A DNA stretch of 7,958 nt from Hyphomicrobiales bacterium (GTDB lineage: Bacteria > Pseudomonadota > Alphaproteobacteria > Rhizobiales > Beijerinckiaceae): positions 1 through 7,958 of the forward strand of contig JAATEW010000312.1 in the NCBI GenBank assembly GCA_015655535.1. The letters are read 5' to 3'. The notes under the pieces were generated by a model. The model had not been told where the DNA came from, ran no database searches, and was given only the letters and a program-made list of their open reading frames with translations. A program made the position numbers and the translations under genes. Positions 1-5,546 of the stretch are shown here, one piece after another (the stretch's first letter is position 1; every line of letters begins with the position of its first letter).

Positions 1-506
1 AACTGCGCGGCCAATGGGGCAAAGGCGCGATCCATCTCGTCGAAATTCCGACCGACGACGAGATCCACGACAATATCGTCGCCATGTGGGTGCCGGCCCA
101 GCCTGCGAAAGCCGGGACCAATGTCGATCTCGCCTACCGGCTCTACTGGGCGGCCGACGAGCCGTTCCCGACCGATCTCGCGCGCTGCGTCGCGACGCGG
201 CTCGGCAATGGCGGCCAGCCGGGCAAGCCGCGCCCGAAAGGCGTACGCAAATTCGTGGTCGAATTTCTAGGCGGAGAGCTTGCCGCTTTGCCCTTCGGCG
301 TAAAGCCCGAACCGGCGCTTTGGGCCTCGCGGGGCACATTCTCTTATGTCTTCACGGAAGCCGTGCCCGACAGCGTGAAAGGCCATTGGCGCGCCTGGTT
401 CGATCTCACCGTGACGGGTTCCGATCCCGTCGAATTGCGGCTTCAGCTCAAACTCGGCGAGAAGATCATCAGCGAGACCTGGCTGTTTCAATATCATCCG
501 TTTTGA
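1..506 (+). CDS. Glucan biosynthesis protein, OpgG/OpgD family, C-terminal part (5' end outside window)
   Basis: This is the last 167 residues of a periplasmic protein of the MdoG/OpgG family, which is needed to build osmoregulated periplasmic (beta-1,2/1,6-linked) glucans. The reading frame is already open at base 3 and stops with TGA at 504-506. Family hallmarks appear in order: WGKGAIHLVEIPT and DNIVAMWVP near the left edge, YRLYWAADEP about 15 residues further on, then RKFVVEFLGGEL in the C-terminal immunoglobulin-like domain, which ends ETWLFQYHPF. The signal peptide and the catalytic N-terminal domain lie outside the window, so OpgG cannot be told from OpgD. The gene runs toward the SDR gene, and two hairpins lie between them. 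I am sure of the family, not of the paralogue. Confidence 0.9.
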   Translation, partial: LRGQWGKGAIHLVEIPTDDEIHDNIVAMWVPAQPAKAGTNVDLAYRLYWAADEPFPTDLARCVATRLGNGGQPGKPRPKGVRKFVVEFLGGELAALPFGVKPEPALWASRGTFSYVFTEAVPDSVKGHWRAWFDLTVTGSDPVELRLQLKLGEKIISETWLFQYHPF

Positions 507-528
507 TGACGACTCCGCGTTGATGGAA

Positions 529-658
529 GCGTCATGCGCGGGCTTGACCCGCGCATCCATGAATGCCGTCTCAAATAAAGGCACAAAACTCTACGAGAGT
601 GTCAGTGAAACTCCTACCCATCGCGTTTGAATGCGCGGATCAAGTCCGCGCATGACGC
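529..658. repeat. Inverted pair of 28-bp palindromic intergenic repeats between convergent genes
   Basis: Copy 1 is at 529-556 and copy 2, in inverse orientation, at 631-658. They match at 26 of 28 positions. Each holds its own hairpin: ATGCGCGGG-CTTGA-CCCGCGCAT at 534-556 and ATGCGCGGA-TCAAG-TCCGCGCAT at 631-653. The two differences lie opposite each other in the stem (G-C in one copy, A-T in the other), so pairing is kept. The copies could also pair with each other over the whole 28 bases. The pattern resembles GTCATGC..GGGCTTG..CCC..GCAT repeats that I recognise from many alphaproteobacterial intergenic regions. Lying between convergent genes, the hairpins may help end transcription from both sides, although no T run follows either of them. 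Confidence 0.75.
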
Positions 659-675
659 TGCGGGATCAAACAGCC

Positions 676-1470
676 TCAAATGATCGATTCGACCACGCCG
701 CCATCGACGCGCAGCGCGGCGCCGGTCGTCGCCGAGGCCTGCAGCGAGCAGGCATAGACGATCATGTTCGCAACCTCTTCGACCGTGGCGATGCGCTCGA
801 TGATCGAGGTCGGGCGGATGGTCGGCACGAATTCCTTCTCGACCTGGGCGATAGGTTTGCCGCTCTCCTTCGCCATGATCTCGATCATATGCCCGACACC
901 TTCCGAGAGCGTCGGCCCAGGCAGAACCGCATTCACGGTGACGCCGGTGCCATGCGCGAGTTTCGCAAGCCCGCGCGAGATGCCGAGCACCGCCGTGCGC
1001 GTAAATCCGTAATGCAGCATCTCAGTCGGAATATTGATGCCTGATTCGGAGGAGAGGAAAACGATGCGTCCCCAATTGCGCTCCATCATGCCCTTCAGAT
1101 ACGCGCGGGATAATCTCACACCCGACATGACATTGGTCTGAAAGTAATGCTCCCATTCCTCGTCCGGAATCTCGAAGAAGGGCTTCACCTCGAAGATACC
1201 GGCATTATTGACGAGGATGTCCGCCCGCGGCACGGCTTCGAAAATGGCCGCGCAGCCCTTGGCGGTCGAAACGTCGGCGGCGACAGCTTTGAACTTCGCA
1301 TCCGGCGCGCTCGCTTTGAGCTTTGCGACGGCCTGATCGACCTTCTCCTGCTTGCGGCCGTTGACCACGACTTCGGCACCCGATTGCGCGAGGCCAAGCG
1401 CGGTGGCATAGCCGATGCCTTCGGTCGAGCCCGTGACGATGGCTGTTTTTCCAGTCAGATCGATTTTCAT
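676..1470 (-). CDS. SDR-family NAD(P)-dependent oxidoreductase with Arg at the catalytic Lys position
   Basis: This is a classical short-chain dehydrogenase/reductase of 264 residues, a usual length for the family. The Rossmann glycine motif TGSTEGIG is at 13-20, NGRK at 37-40 (a basic residue after beta-2 hints at NADP(H)), the NNAG motif at 88-91, Asn113, the catalytic Ser at about 141, Tyr154 and the PGP turn at 184-186. The usual YxxxK motif reads Y154-GFT-R158. I chose ATG at 1468-1470 because MKIDLTGKTAIVTGS is a normal SDR start and a GGGAG ribosome site lies six bases upstream. The frame stays open further upstream, but that extension is not SDR-like. The substrate cannot be read from the sequence. 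It lies downstream of pgk on the same strand, but a 200-base gap with a likely terminator argues for separate transcription. Confidence 0.9.
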   Translation of the reverse strand: MKIDLTGKTAIVTGSTEGIGYATALGLAQSGAEVVVNGRKQEKVDQAVAKLKASAPDAKFKAVAADVSTAKGCAAIFEAVPRADILVNNAGIFEVKPFFEIPDEEWEHYFQTNVMSGVRLSRAYLKGMMERNWGRIVFLSSESGINIPTEMLHYGFTRTAVLGISRGLAKLAHGTGVTVNAVLPGPTLSEGVGHMIEIMAKESGKPIAQVEKEFVPTIRPTSIIERIATVEEVANMIVYACSLQASATTGAALRVDGGVVESII

Positions 1471-1477
1471 GCTGTAC

Positions 1478-1494
1478 TCCCGCTGTTTGCGGGA
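1478..1494 (-). promoter_or_regulatory. Small 5'-leader hairpin covering the SDR ribosome binding site
   Basis: On the minus strand TCCCGC-AAACA-GCGGGA forms a six-pair stem. Its 3' arm contributes most of the GGGAG ribosome site of the SDR gene, which starts seven bases beyond the stem. The pairing is seen directly. That it limits translation is inference, and the stem is short. Confidence 0.4.
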
Positions 1495-1589
1495 AGGTAG
1501 TGCGGAGAACCGGAAGTGGAAATGCGCAAACGCAACTGGCACTCACACATTCGCGTCAGAGCGTGCCTTTAGATCGGCTGAAGCTACAA

Positions 1590-1647
1590 AAATCCCCTCG
1601 CCCTTCGAGACGCCGCTTATAGCGCCTCCTCTCAGGGTGAGGGATTT
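1590..1647 (-). terminator. Hairpin repeat (copy A) and likely terminator of gap-pgk
   Basis: An imperfect inverted repeat begins 23 bases beyond the pgk stop codon. Read on the minus strand, the outer arms CCCTCACCCT and AGGGCGAGGG pair except for one A opposite C, and the inner tip CGCT-ATA-AGCG pairs fully. The 3' arm continues into GGGGATTTTT (T run at 1592-1588), the layout of a Rho-independent terminator for the gap-pgk transcript. The same fold recurs at 7606-7656 and 7685-7739, so this looks like a dispersed repeat that may have been taken over as a terminator. The structure is seen; the termination role is inferred. Confidence 0.55.
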
Positions 1648-1670
1648 AAAGGGCTTGAGCAATTTCGGGC

Positions 1671-2894
1671 TCAGCCTTCGGTGCCGGTCATTGCCGGCAC
1701 GGCGCGCTGCAAGGCTTCGACGCCCGGCAGGCTCTTGCCTTCGAGCCATTCGAGAAAGGCGCCGCCCGCCGTCGAGACATAGGTAAAGGAGCTGAAGGCA
1801 TCGGCCATATTCAGCGCTGCGATCGTGTCGCCGCCGCCGGCGATCGTCTCCAGCGCCGAAACCTTGGTCAGCAGCGCCGCGACCTTCGCCACCGTCACCG
1901 TGCCAATGTCGAAAGGCGCCACTTCGAAGGCACCGAAGGGTCCGTTCCAGACGAGCGTACGGGCCGAGGCGAGAAGACCCACGACTTTTGAGATCGTCCT
2001 CGGGCCGATGTCGAGGATCATGTCGTTTTCACCGACAGAGTCGATATCGACGGCGCGCACGGTGACGTCGGGCGCAAGCTTCTGCGCGACGATCGCGTCG
2101 CAGGGCAGAACAAGTTCGCATTTCGCCGCTTCGGCATCGGCCATAATCTTGCGCGCCACATCGGCAAGGTCCATCTCGCAGATCGACTTGCCGATGGCTT
2201 TGCCGCTCGCCGCCAGAAACGTATTCGCCATGCCGCCGCCGATGAACAAATATTCGACCTTGCGCATGAGATTACCAAGCAATTCGAGCTTGGTCGATAC
2301 TTTGGCGCCGCCGACGAAAGCCGCGAGCGGACGCACCGGATGCGCCAGCATGCTCGTCAGCATTTCGAGTTCATATTGCATGGTGCGGCCGGCATAGGCC
2401 GGCAATATATGGGCGAGACCTTCGGTCGAGGCATGCGCGCGATGCGCGGTCGAGAAGGCGTCGTTCACATAAACATCGCCGAGTTCGGCGAGCGCTTGCA
2501 CGAAGGCGGGGTCGTTCGCCGTCTCGCCCTTGTGGAAGCGCGTATTTTCCAGAAGGAGAATATCGCCCGCATGCAAGGCGCCGACGGCGCTTTTGGCGAC
2601 GTCACCGACGCAATCCGACGCGAAGGCGACGATGCGCCCGAGCTGCCGTTCGAGTTCGACGGCAACCGATTTCAAAGAGGTCGAAGGATCAGGCCCGTTC
2701 TTCGGTCGGCCGAGGTGCGACAAGAGAATGACCTTGCCGCCCTTTTCGGAGATTTCGCGAATATTCGCGAGAATGCGGTCGATGCGCGTGACGTCGGTGA
2801 TGCGCCCGTCTTCCATCGGCACATTGAGATCGACGCGCACGAGAACGCGCTTGTTTTTGAGATCGACATTATCGAGAGTCGGGAAGCTAGACAT
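1671..2894 (-). CDS. pgk: Phosphoglycerate kinase
   Basis: Cytoplasmic monomeric kinase of 407 residues (the family is near 400) that interconverts 1,3-bisphosphoglycerate plus ADP and 3-phosphoglycerate plus ATP. The signature RVDLNVP is at 20-26, with Asp22 and Asn24 in the substrate site. SHLGRP is at 59-64, LENTRF at 115-120, DAFSTAHRAH at 145-154, GGAKVSTK at 195-202, NGPFGAFE at 317-324 and the nucleotide-binding GGGDT at 353-357. The start is ATG at 2892-2894 (MSSFPTLDNV), with a GAGG ribosome site nine bases upstream. A second ATG at 2907-2909 overlaps the gap stop as TGATG and would add MRASK, but I see no ribosome site for it. It lies 14 bases after gap, so the two are almost certainly cotranscribed. 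No fba gene follows. Confidence 0.97.
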   Translation of the reverse strand: MSSFPTLDNVDLKNKRVLVRVDLNVPMEDGRITDVTRIDRILANIREISEKGGKVILLSHLGRPKNGPDPSTSLKSVAVELERQLGRIVAFASDCVGDVAKSAVGALHAGDILLLENTRFHKGETANDPAFVQALAELGDVYVNDAFSTAHRAHASTEGLAHILPAYAGRTMQYELEMLTSMLAHPVRPLAAFVGGAKVSTKLELLGNLMRKVEYLFIGGGMANTFLAASGKAIGKSICEMDLADVARKIMADAEAAKCELVLPCDAIVAQKLAPDVTVRAVDIDSVGENDMILDIGPRTISKVVGLLASARTLVWNGPFGAFEVAPFDIGTVTVAKVAALLTKVSALETIAGGGDTIAALNMADAFSSFTYVSTAGGAFLEWLEGKSLPGVEALQRAVPAMTGTEG

Positions 2895-2908
2895 CTTCGA
2901 CGCCCTCA

Positions 2909-3916
2909 TCAGCCAAGTTTGCCCATAGCGACAGCGGTATCCGCCATGCGGTTCGAAAAGCCCCATTCGTTGTCGTACCAGGAGACGACGCGGACGAAAG
3001 TATCGCCCATGACCTTCGTCTGATCCATATGGAAAATGGACGAGCGGGAATCGTGGTTGAAGTCGACCGAGACGTTCTTGAACTCGGTATAGCCCAGAAT
3101 GCCTTTCAGCTCCTGCTCGCTCGCGCGCCGCACGATGTCCTTGACCTCGTCGGCAGTGGTCGAGCGCTTGGCGACGAATTTCAGATCGATGACGGAGACA
3201 TTCGGCGTCGGAACCCGGATCGCCGCGCCGTCCAATTTTCCGGCGAGTTCGGGCAGCACCAGCCCCAAGGCTTTCGCCGCGCCCGTTGTGGTCGGCACCA
3301 TCGAAAGGCTCGCAGCGCGGCCGCGATAGAGATCCTTGTGCATCGTATCGAGCGTCGGCTGATCGCCGGTATAGGAATGAACCGTCGTCATGAAACCGGT
3401 CTCGATTCCCAAGGCGTCGTTCATGATCTTGGCGACGGGCGCGAGACAATTCGTCGTGCAGGAGCCGTTCGAGACGACGAGATGGTCCTTGGTGAGCTTT
3501 TCGTGATTGACGCCATAGACGACCGTGAGATCCGCCTGATCCGCCGGCGCCGAGACAAGCACGCGCCGCGCTCCGGCCTTGAGATGCGCGGAGGCCTTCT
3601 CCTTGCTGGTGAAGAAGCCCGTGCATTCGAGCGCTATATCGACACCAAGCTCCTTATGCGGCAACGCAGCAGGGTCCTTGATGGCCGTGACCTTGATCGG
3701 TCCCGTGCCGACATCGATGCAATCGCCTGAAACTTTCACCTCGCCGGGAAACCGGCCGTGAACCGAGTCGAAACGCAAAAGATGCGCATTGGTCTCGACC
3801 GGGCCCAAATCATTGATGGAAACGACGCGGATGTCTTGGCGCCCGGATTCGATGATCGCCCGCAACACGTTGCGGCCGATGCGGCCAAATCCGTTGATCG
3901 CGACATGAACGGCCAT
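2909..3916 (-). CDS. gap: Type I glyceraldehyde-3-phosphate dehydrogenase
   Basis: Phosphorylating GAPDH of 335 residues, full length for the family. It oxidises glyceraldehyde 3-phosphate to 1,3-bisphosphoglycerate with NAD(P)+ and works in reverse in gluconeogenesis or the Calvin cycle. The N-terminal NAD motif INGFGRIGRN is at 7-16. NDLG at 35-38 (Asp36-Leu37) is typical of NAD-preferring enzymes. The active-site segment SCTTNC at 152-157 supplies Cys153, and His180 lies in TTVHSYTGDQ. RVPTPNVS and WYDNEWGFSNR, both family landmarks, occur in the C-terminal half. The ATG at 3914-3916 has an AAGGA ribosome site nine bases upstream. It is the first gene of a gap-pgk pair. In many related genomes tkt precedes it on the same strand; here no tkt is present. 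Confidence 0.97.
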   Translation of the reverse strand: MAVHVAINGFGRIGRNVLRAIIESGRQDIRVVSINDLGPVETNAHLLRFDSVHGRFPGEVKVSGDCIDVGTGPIKVTAIKDPAALPHKELGVDIALECTGFFTSKEKASAHLKAGARRVLVSAPADQADLTVVYGVNHEKLTKDHLVVSNGSCTTNCLAPVAKIMNDALGIETGFMTTVHSYTGDQPTLDTMHKDLYRGRAASLSMVPTTTGAAKALGLVLPELAGKLDGAAIRVPTPNVSVIDLKFVAKRSTTADEVKDIVRRASEQELKGILGYTEFKNVSVDFNHDSRSSIFHMDQTKVMGDTFVRVVSWYDNEWGFSNRMADTAVAMGKLG

Positions 3917-4036
3917 TCCGAGTGTTCCTTCCTGTTGGAAATCAAGTGCGGCTTGCGGCTATCGGGACTCTTGGGAGTCACGACGAAGGTCGGGCACGGA
4001 GCTGCGGTCCGGCTTTCGGCATCGCATCGGTCTATC

Positions 4037-4110
4037 GGATCAAACCGGGCCGCCCGATTTGATCATCCAAGGGCCGATCCCGGCAACAGCCAGGATCAAA
4101 ACCGGCGCCC
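4037..4110. promoter_or_regulatory. Repeated GATCAAA-CCGG half-sites upstream of gap, possible operator
   Basis: An inverted repeat has arms GATCAAACCGGG (4038-4049) and CCCGATTTGATC (4053-4064), twelve bases each with one mismatch and three bases between. A third half-site, GGATCAAAACCGGCGCCC at 4093-4110, is a near copy of GGATCAAACCGGGCCGCCC at 4037-4055. A dyad plus a direct repeat between two divergent operons is a common regulator-binding layout. Which regulator binds, if any, is unknown; the site lies about 120-195 bases upstream of the gap start. Confidence 0.4.
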
Positions 4111-4382
4111 ATTTCGGGTCCGATGCTCATGGTCGATTTTTCGGCTTATAGCATATCGCCAAAGGCCAGCTATCCGTCGTTATGCCCTCCCCGTCCTGCG
4201 CTTAGATCACGATGACCTTCCATGAAAACAAGGCCGGAGCCCATGCCTGTTTCCCGAATGGCCATGTCCGCTTTGATCCGCGGCCACGCTTTTGATGTCT
4301 TTTTCGTTTTGCATCGGGCGGCGTCGCATGCAATGCGGGGTTCTCCTAGCGAGCCAAAATGTCGCGGCGGTATTGGAGGGGG

Positions 4383-4468
4383 CACGGGAGTGGTCCCGAT
4401 GAGCGTAAGGCTCACTCCCCTGTGGTGAACCGCGAACAGCGCGTTGACGGGTGCGGCGGACTGCCGCC
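4383..4468 (+). other. Cluster of short hairpins upstream of the DUF4164 gene, possible leader RNA
   Basis: Three predicted hairpins follow each other. The first pairs CAC, GGGAGT and GAGC (4383-4404, with a nine-base bulge) with GCTC, ACTCCC and GTG (4410-4424) around a GTAAG loop. The second is CGCG-AACAG-CGCG at 4431-4443. The third is GGCGG-ACTG-CCGCC at 4455-4468. In the first, GGGA can instead pair with the nearby TCCC (4386-4397), which offers a switch between folds. It matches no riboswitch class that I recognise. It could be a leader of DUF4164-zapA, an unlinked small RNA, or chance in GC-rich DNA. Confidence 0.3.
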
Positions 4469-4497
4469 TAATGGATGATCTTGGTAAATCACGGCAA

Positions 4498-4788
4498 ATG
4501 ACAACGCCAGTCCGACTTGAGACCGCGCTCAAACGGCTCATAGCCGCGCTCGACCAGCTCGAGGCGGCAGCCGAGAGGCGTGCGCAGGCCGATGCAGGGC
4601 GCGCCGATCTGGAGGAAGAATTCACCGTGATGCAGGATGACCGCACGCGGCTCGCCGTCGAGCTCGACGGCGTGCTCGCCCGCTCATCCAATTTGGAATT
4701 GGCCAATGACGAGGTCGCCCGGCGCCTTCAGGGCGTCGGCACGACGATCAAGACGATTTTGGAAAAGGCCTATTTGACCGAGAAATAG
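4498..4788 (+). CDS. DUF4164 family small coiled-coil protein
   Basis: A 96-residue, highly charged, predicted all-helical protein. Heptad-like leucines run from LETALKRLIAALDQLEAAAERR (residues 7-28) through DLEEEF and LAVELDGVL, and the end is KTILEKAYLTEK. Size, composition and position directly upstream of zapA match the alphaproteobacterial DUF4164 family, whose function is unknown; a role near the division apparatus is inferred from the neighbour only. I chose ATG 4498 because MTTPVRLETALKRL begins where the helix begins. ATG 4471 and TTG 4444 are in frame upstream but lie in hairpin-rich sequence. No start has a strong ribosome site. The last six codons and the stop form one arm of a long hairpin. 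The zapA start follows 47 bases after the stop. Confidence 0.8.
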   Translation: MTTPVRLETALKRLIAALDQLEAAAERRAQADAGRADLEEEFTVMQDDRTRLAVELDGVLARSSNLELANDEVARRLQGVGTTIKTILEKAYLTEK

Positions 4789-4810
4789 TGCATTTCTCCG
4801 TCAAATAGGC
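4768..4810 (+). other. Long stem-loop spanning the DUF4164 stop codon, just upstream of zapA
   Basis: The arms 4768-4786 and 4792-4810 pair over 19 positions with a single C-C mismatch (positions 4779 and 4799) and a five-base AGTGC loop. The 5' arm encodes AYLTEK and runs into the TAG stop; the 3' arm is noncoding and ends 14 bases before the zapA ribosome site. There is no T run, so it is not an ordinary terminator. Possible roles are protection of an mRNA end, an RNase processing site, or partial attenuation between the two genes. Confidence 0.65.
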
Positions 4811-4835
4811 GGCAGCGCAGAGCCAAGGTGAACCC

Positions 4836-5198
4836 ATGCCGCAAGTGACCGTGATGATCGCCGGCCATACCTATCGCATGGCCTGCGCCGATGGCGAGGA
4901 AGCGCATCTGCAAGGCCTCGCGCGGTCGGTCGATGAAAAGATCGAGCACCTGAAAGAAACATTCGGCGAGATCGGCGATCAGCGCATCACGATTATGGCT
5001 GCGATCACGGTTGCCGATGAATTGGCCGAGGCCAGAGGCAAAATCGCCAGGCTCGAAGCCGAAGTCCAAAACCTCAAGGCCAATGCCTCGCATGTGTTGT
5101 CGAACCGCGAGGCCTGGGCAGACCACATCGCTGATTCGCTCGTCGACGCCGCGGCAAGGATCGAGCGCGTGGCGCAAGATCTGAACGGCGGCGCGTAA
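4836..5198 (+). CDS. zapA: Cell division protein ZapA
   Basis: A 120-residue ZapA-family protein, which binds FtsZ in the cytoplasm and bundles or stabilises Z-ring filaments. The N-terminal globular part reads VTVMIAGHTYRMACADGEE (residues 4-22), the familiar beta-hairpin start, followed by HLQGLARSVDEKIEHLK, the conserved stretch before the long helix. From about 48 (DQRITIMAAITVADEL) to 82 (ARLEAEVQNLKA) it is a dimerising coiled coil. The C-terminal 35 residues are less conserved. An AAGGTG ribosome site lies five bases before ATG 4836. It follows DUF4164 and precedes the 6S RNA gene, an order known from many alphaproteobacteria. Confidence 0.93.
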   Translation: MPQVTVMIAGHTYRMACADGEEAHLQGLARSVDEKIEHLKETFGEIGDQRITIMAAITVADELAEARGKIARLEAEVQNLKANASHVLSNREAWADHIADSLVDAAARIERVAQDLNGGA

Positions 5199-5213
5199 AG
5201 GGAGGCTTCCCGT

Positions 5214-5233
5214 CCCGAAAACCGGTTTTCGGG
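5214..5233. repeat. Perfect 20-bp palindrome after zapA
   Basis: CCCGAAAACCGGTTTTCGGG is fully self-complementary with no spacer. It begins 15 bases after the zapA stop. No T run follows, so it is a poor intrinsic terminator. Similar GAAAACCGGTTT-containing intergenic sequences are common in Hyphomicrobiales as I recall them. It may be a dispersed repeat or a protein-binding site. A weaker bulged stem, TTGAGCGC with GCGCCTCAA, follows at 5259-5281. Confidence 0.6.
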
Positions 5234-5302
5234 GTCAGGATCGGGCTTCAAAACAAAATTGAGCGCAAAACAGCGCCTCAAGCCCTGTTTTCCCACTGGC
5301 CG

Positions 5303-5332
5303 CTGGCACTTTGGGTCATAGCATCTTACATT
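5303..5332 (+). promoter_or_regulatory. Tentative promoter of the 6S RNA gene
   Basis: CTGGCA (5303-5308) and TACATT (5327-5332) are separated by 18 bases and each match four of six consensus bases. They would start transcription near 5339-5343, just ahead of the 6S terminal stem. The match is weak and the assignment rests mainly on position. Confidence 0.3.
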
Positions 5333-5343
5333 ATCCGGGCGGA

Positions 5344-5498
5344 GCTGCGGGGTGCGTGTTGGATCTGTATTCCCGGGGCCTTATCGATCTCAAAGGGAGC
5401 TGTCCCTGACCAAGTCCGTGGACTTGGACACACGGCGCCCACCTACGTTGTAGGTTCCCGGGGTCGATATCCCACGGCCTTGGCGGCCCCGCACTTTT
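5344..5498 (+). ncRNA. ssrS: 6S RNA
   Basis: 6S RNA mimics an open promoter and sequesters the housekeeping RNA polymerase holoenzyme. The ends pair as TGCGGGG (5346-5352) with CCCCGCA (5487-5493). The next stem inward is CGTG plus GGAT (5355-5364, with a two-base bulge) against ATCC plus CACG (5469-5476). Inside are perfect hairpins CCAAGTCC/GGACTTGG (5410-5427) and ACCTAC-GTT-GTAGGT (5441-5455). The segment CCCACCTACGTTGTAGGTTC is one that I recognise from alphaproteobacterial 6S RNAs. Length near 155 and position after zapA both fit the family. CTTTTAT follows the terminal stem and may help transcription stop. Exact ends are uncertain by a few bases. A minus-strand gene separates it from the cyclo-ligase gene that usually follows. 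Confidence 0.87.
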
Positions 5499-5546
5499 AT
5501 TGACCTCCGGCGCCGCGTGTCGTCGTGCTGGAAGCCTTAAGCTATT

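Larger units (their letters stand above)
3917..4497. other. Long intergenic region between divergent gap and the DUF4164 gene; no convincing gene
   Basis: About 580 bases separate the divergent gap-pgk and DUF4164-zapA units. The open frames here (for example 4222-4428 on + and 4170-4706 on -) have low-complexity, family-less translations, and the longest largely mirrors the DUF4164 gene, so I call none. What can be seen: GATCAAA-CCGG half-sites at 4037-4064 and 4093-4110, a stem-loop with one bulge at about 4226-4252, a string of hairpins at 4383-4468, and AT-rich TATAAG-like bases on the minus strand near 4145-4152 without a good partner -35. Promoters of both operons must lie here, but I cannot place them reliably. 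I found no recognisable transketolase remnant. Confidence 0.6.

Noticed and set aside
14..523. Arg-rich + strand open frame overlapping the glucan biosynthesis gene
   Set aside because: It is the shifted frame of the OpgG/OpgD coding sequence; the family motifs are all in the frame ending at 506.
1671..3626. A single 651-residue open frame joining a gap-overlapping stretch to pgk
   Set aside because: The N-terminal part is an out-of-frame reading of gap. pgk has its own start at 2894 with a ribosome site, and gap is intact in another frame.
2340..3730. Long + strand open frames opposite pgk and gap
   Set aside because: They are antisense to two intact, well-recognised enzymes, have Arg/Asp-rich translations of no known family, and are expected from GC-rich codon use.
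4383..4424. A known riboswitch (fluoride, ykkC, yybP-ykoY or SAM type)
   Set aside because: The conserved cores of these classes, as I know them, are not present; only generic stems are seen.
4222..4428. Short + strand open frame in the intergenic region
   Set aside because: There is no clear ribosome site or recognisable motif, and the sequence overlaps hairpin-forming bases.
4170..4706. Minus-strand open frame of 178 residues over the intergenic region and DUF4164
   Set aside because: Its Ser/Arg/Ala-rich start mirrors the DUF4164 coding strand, and no family is recognisable.
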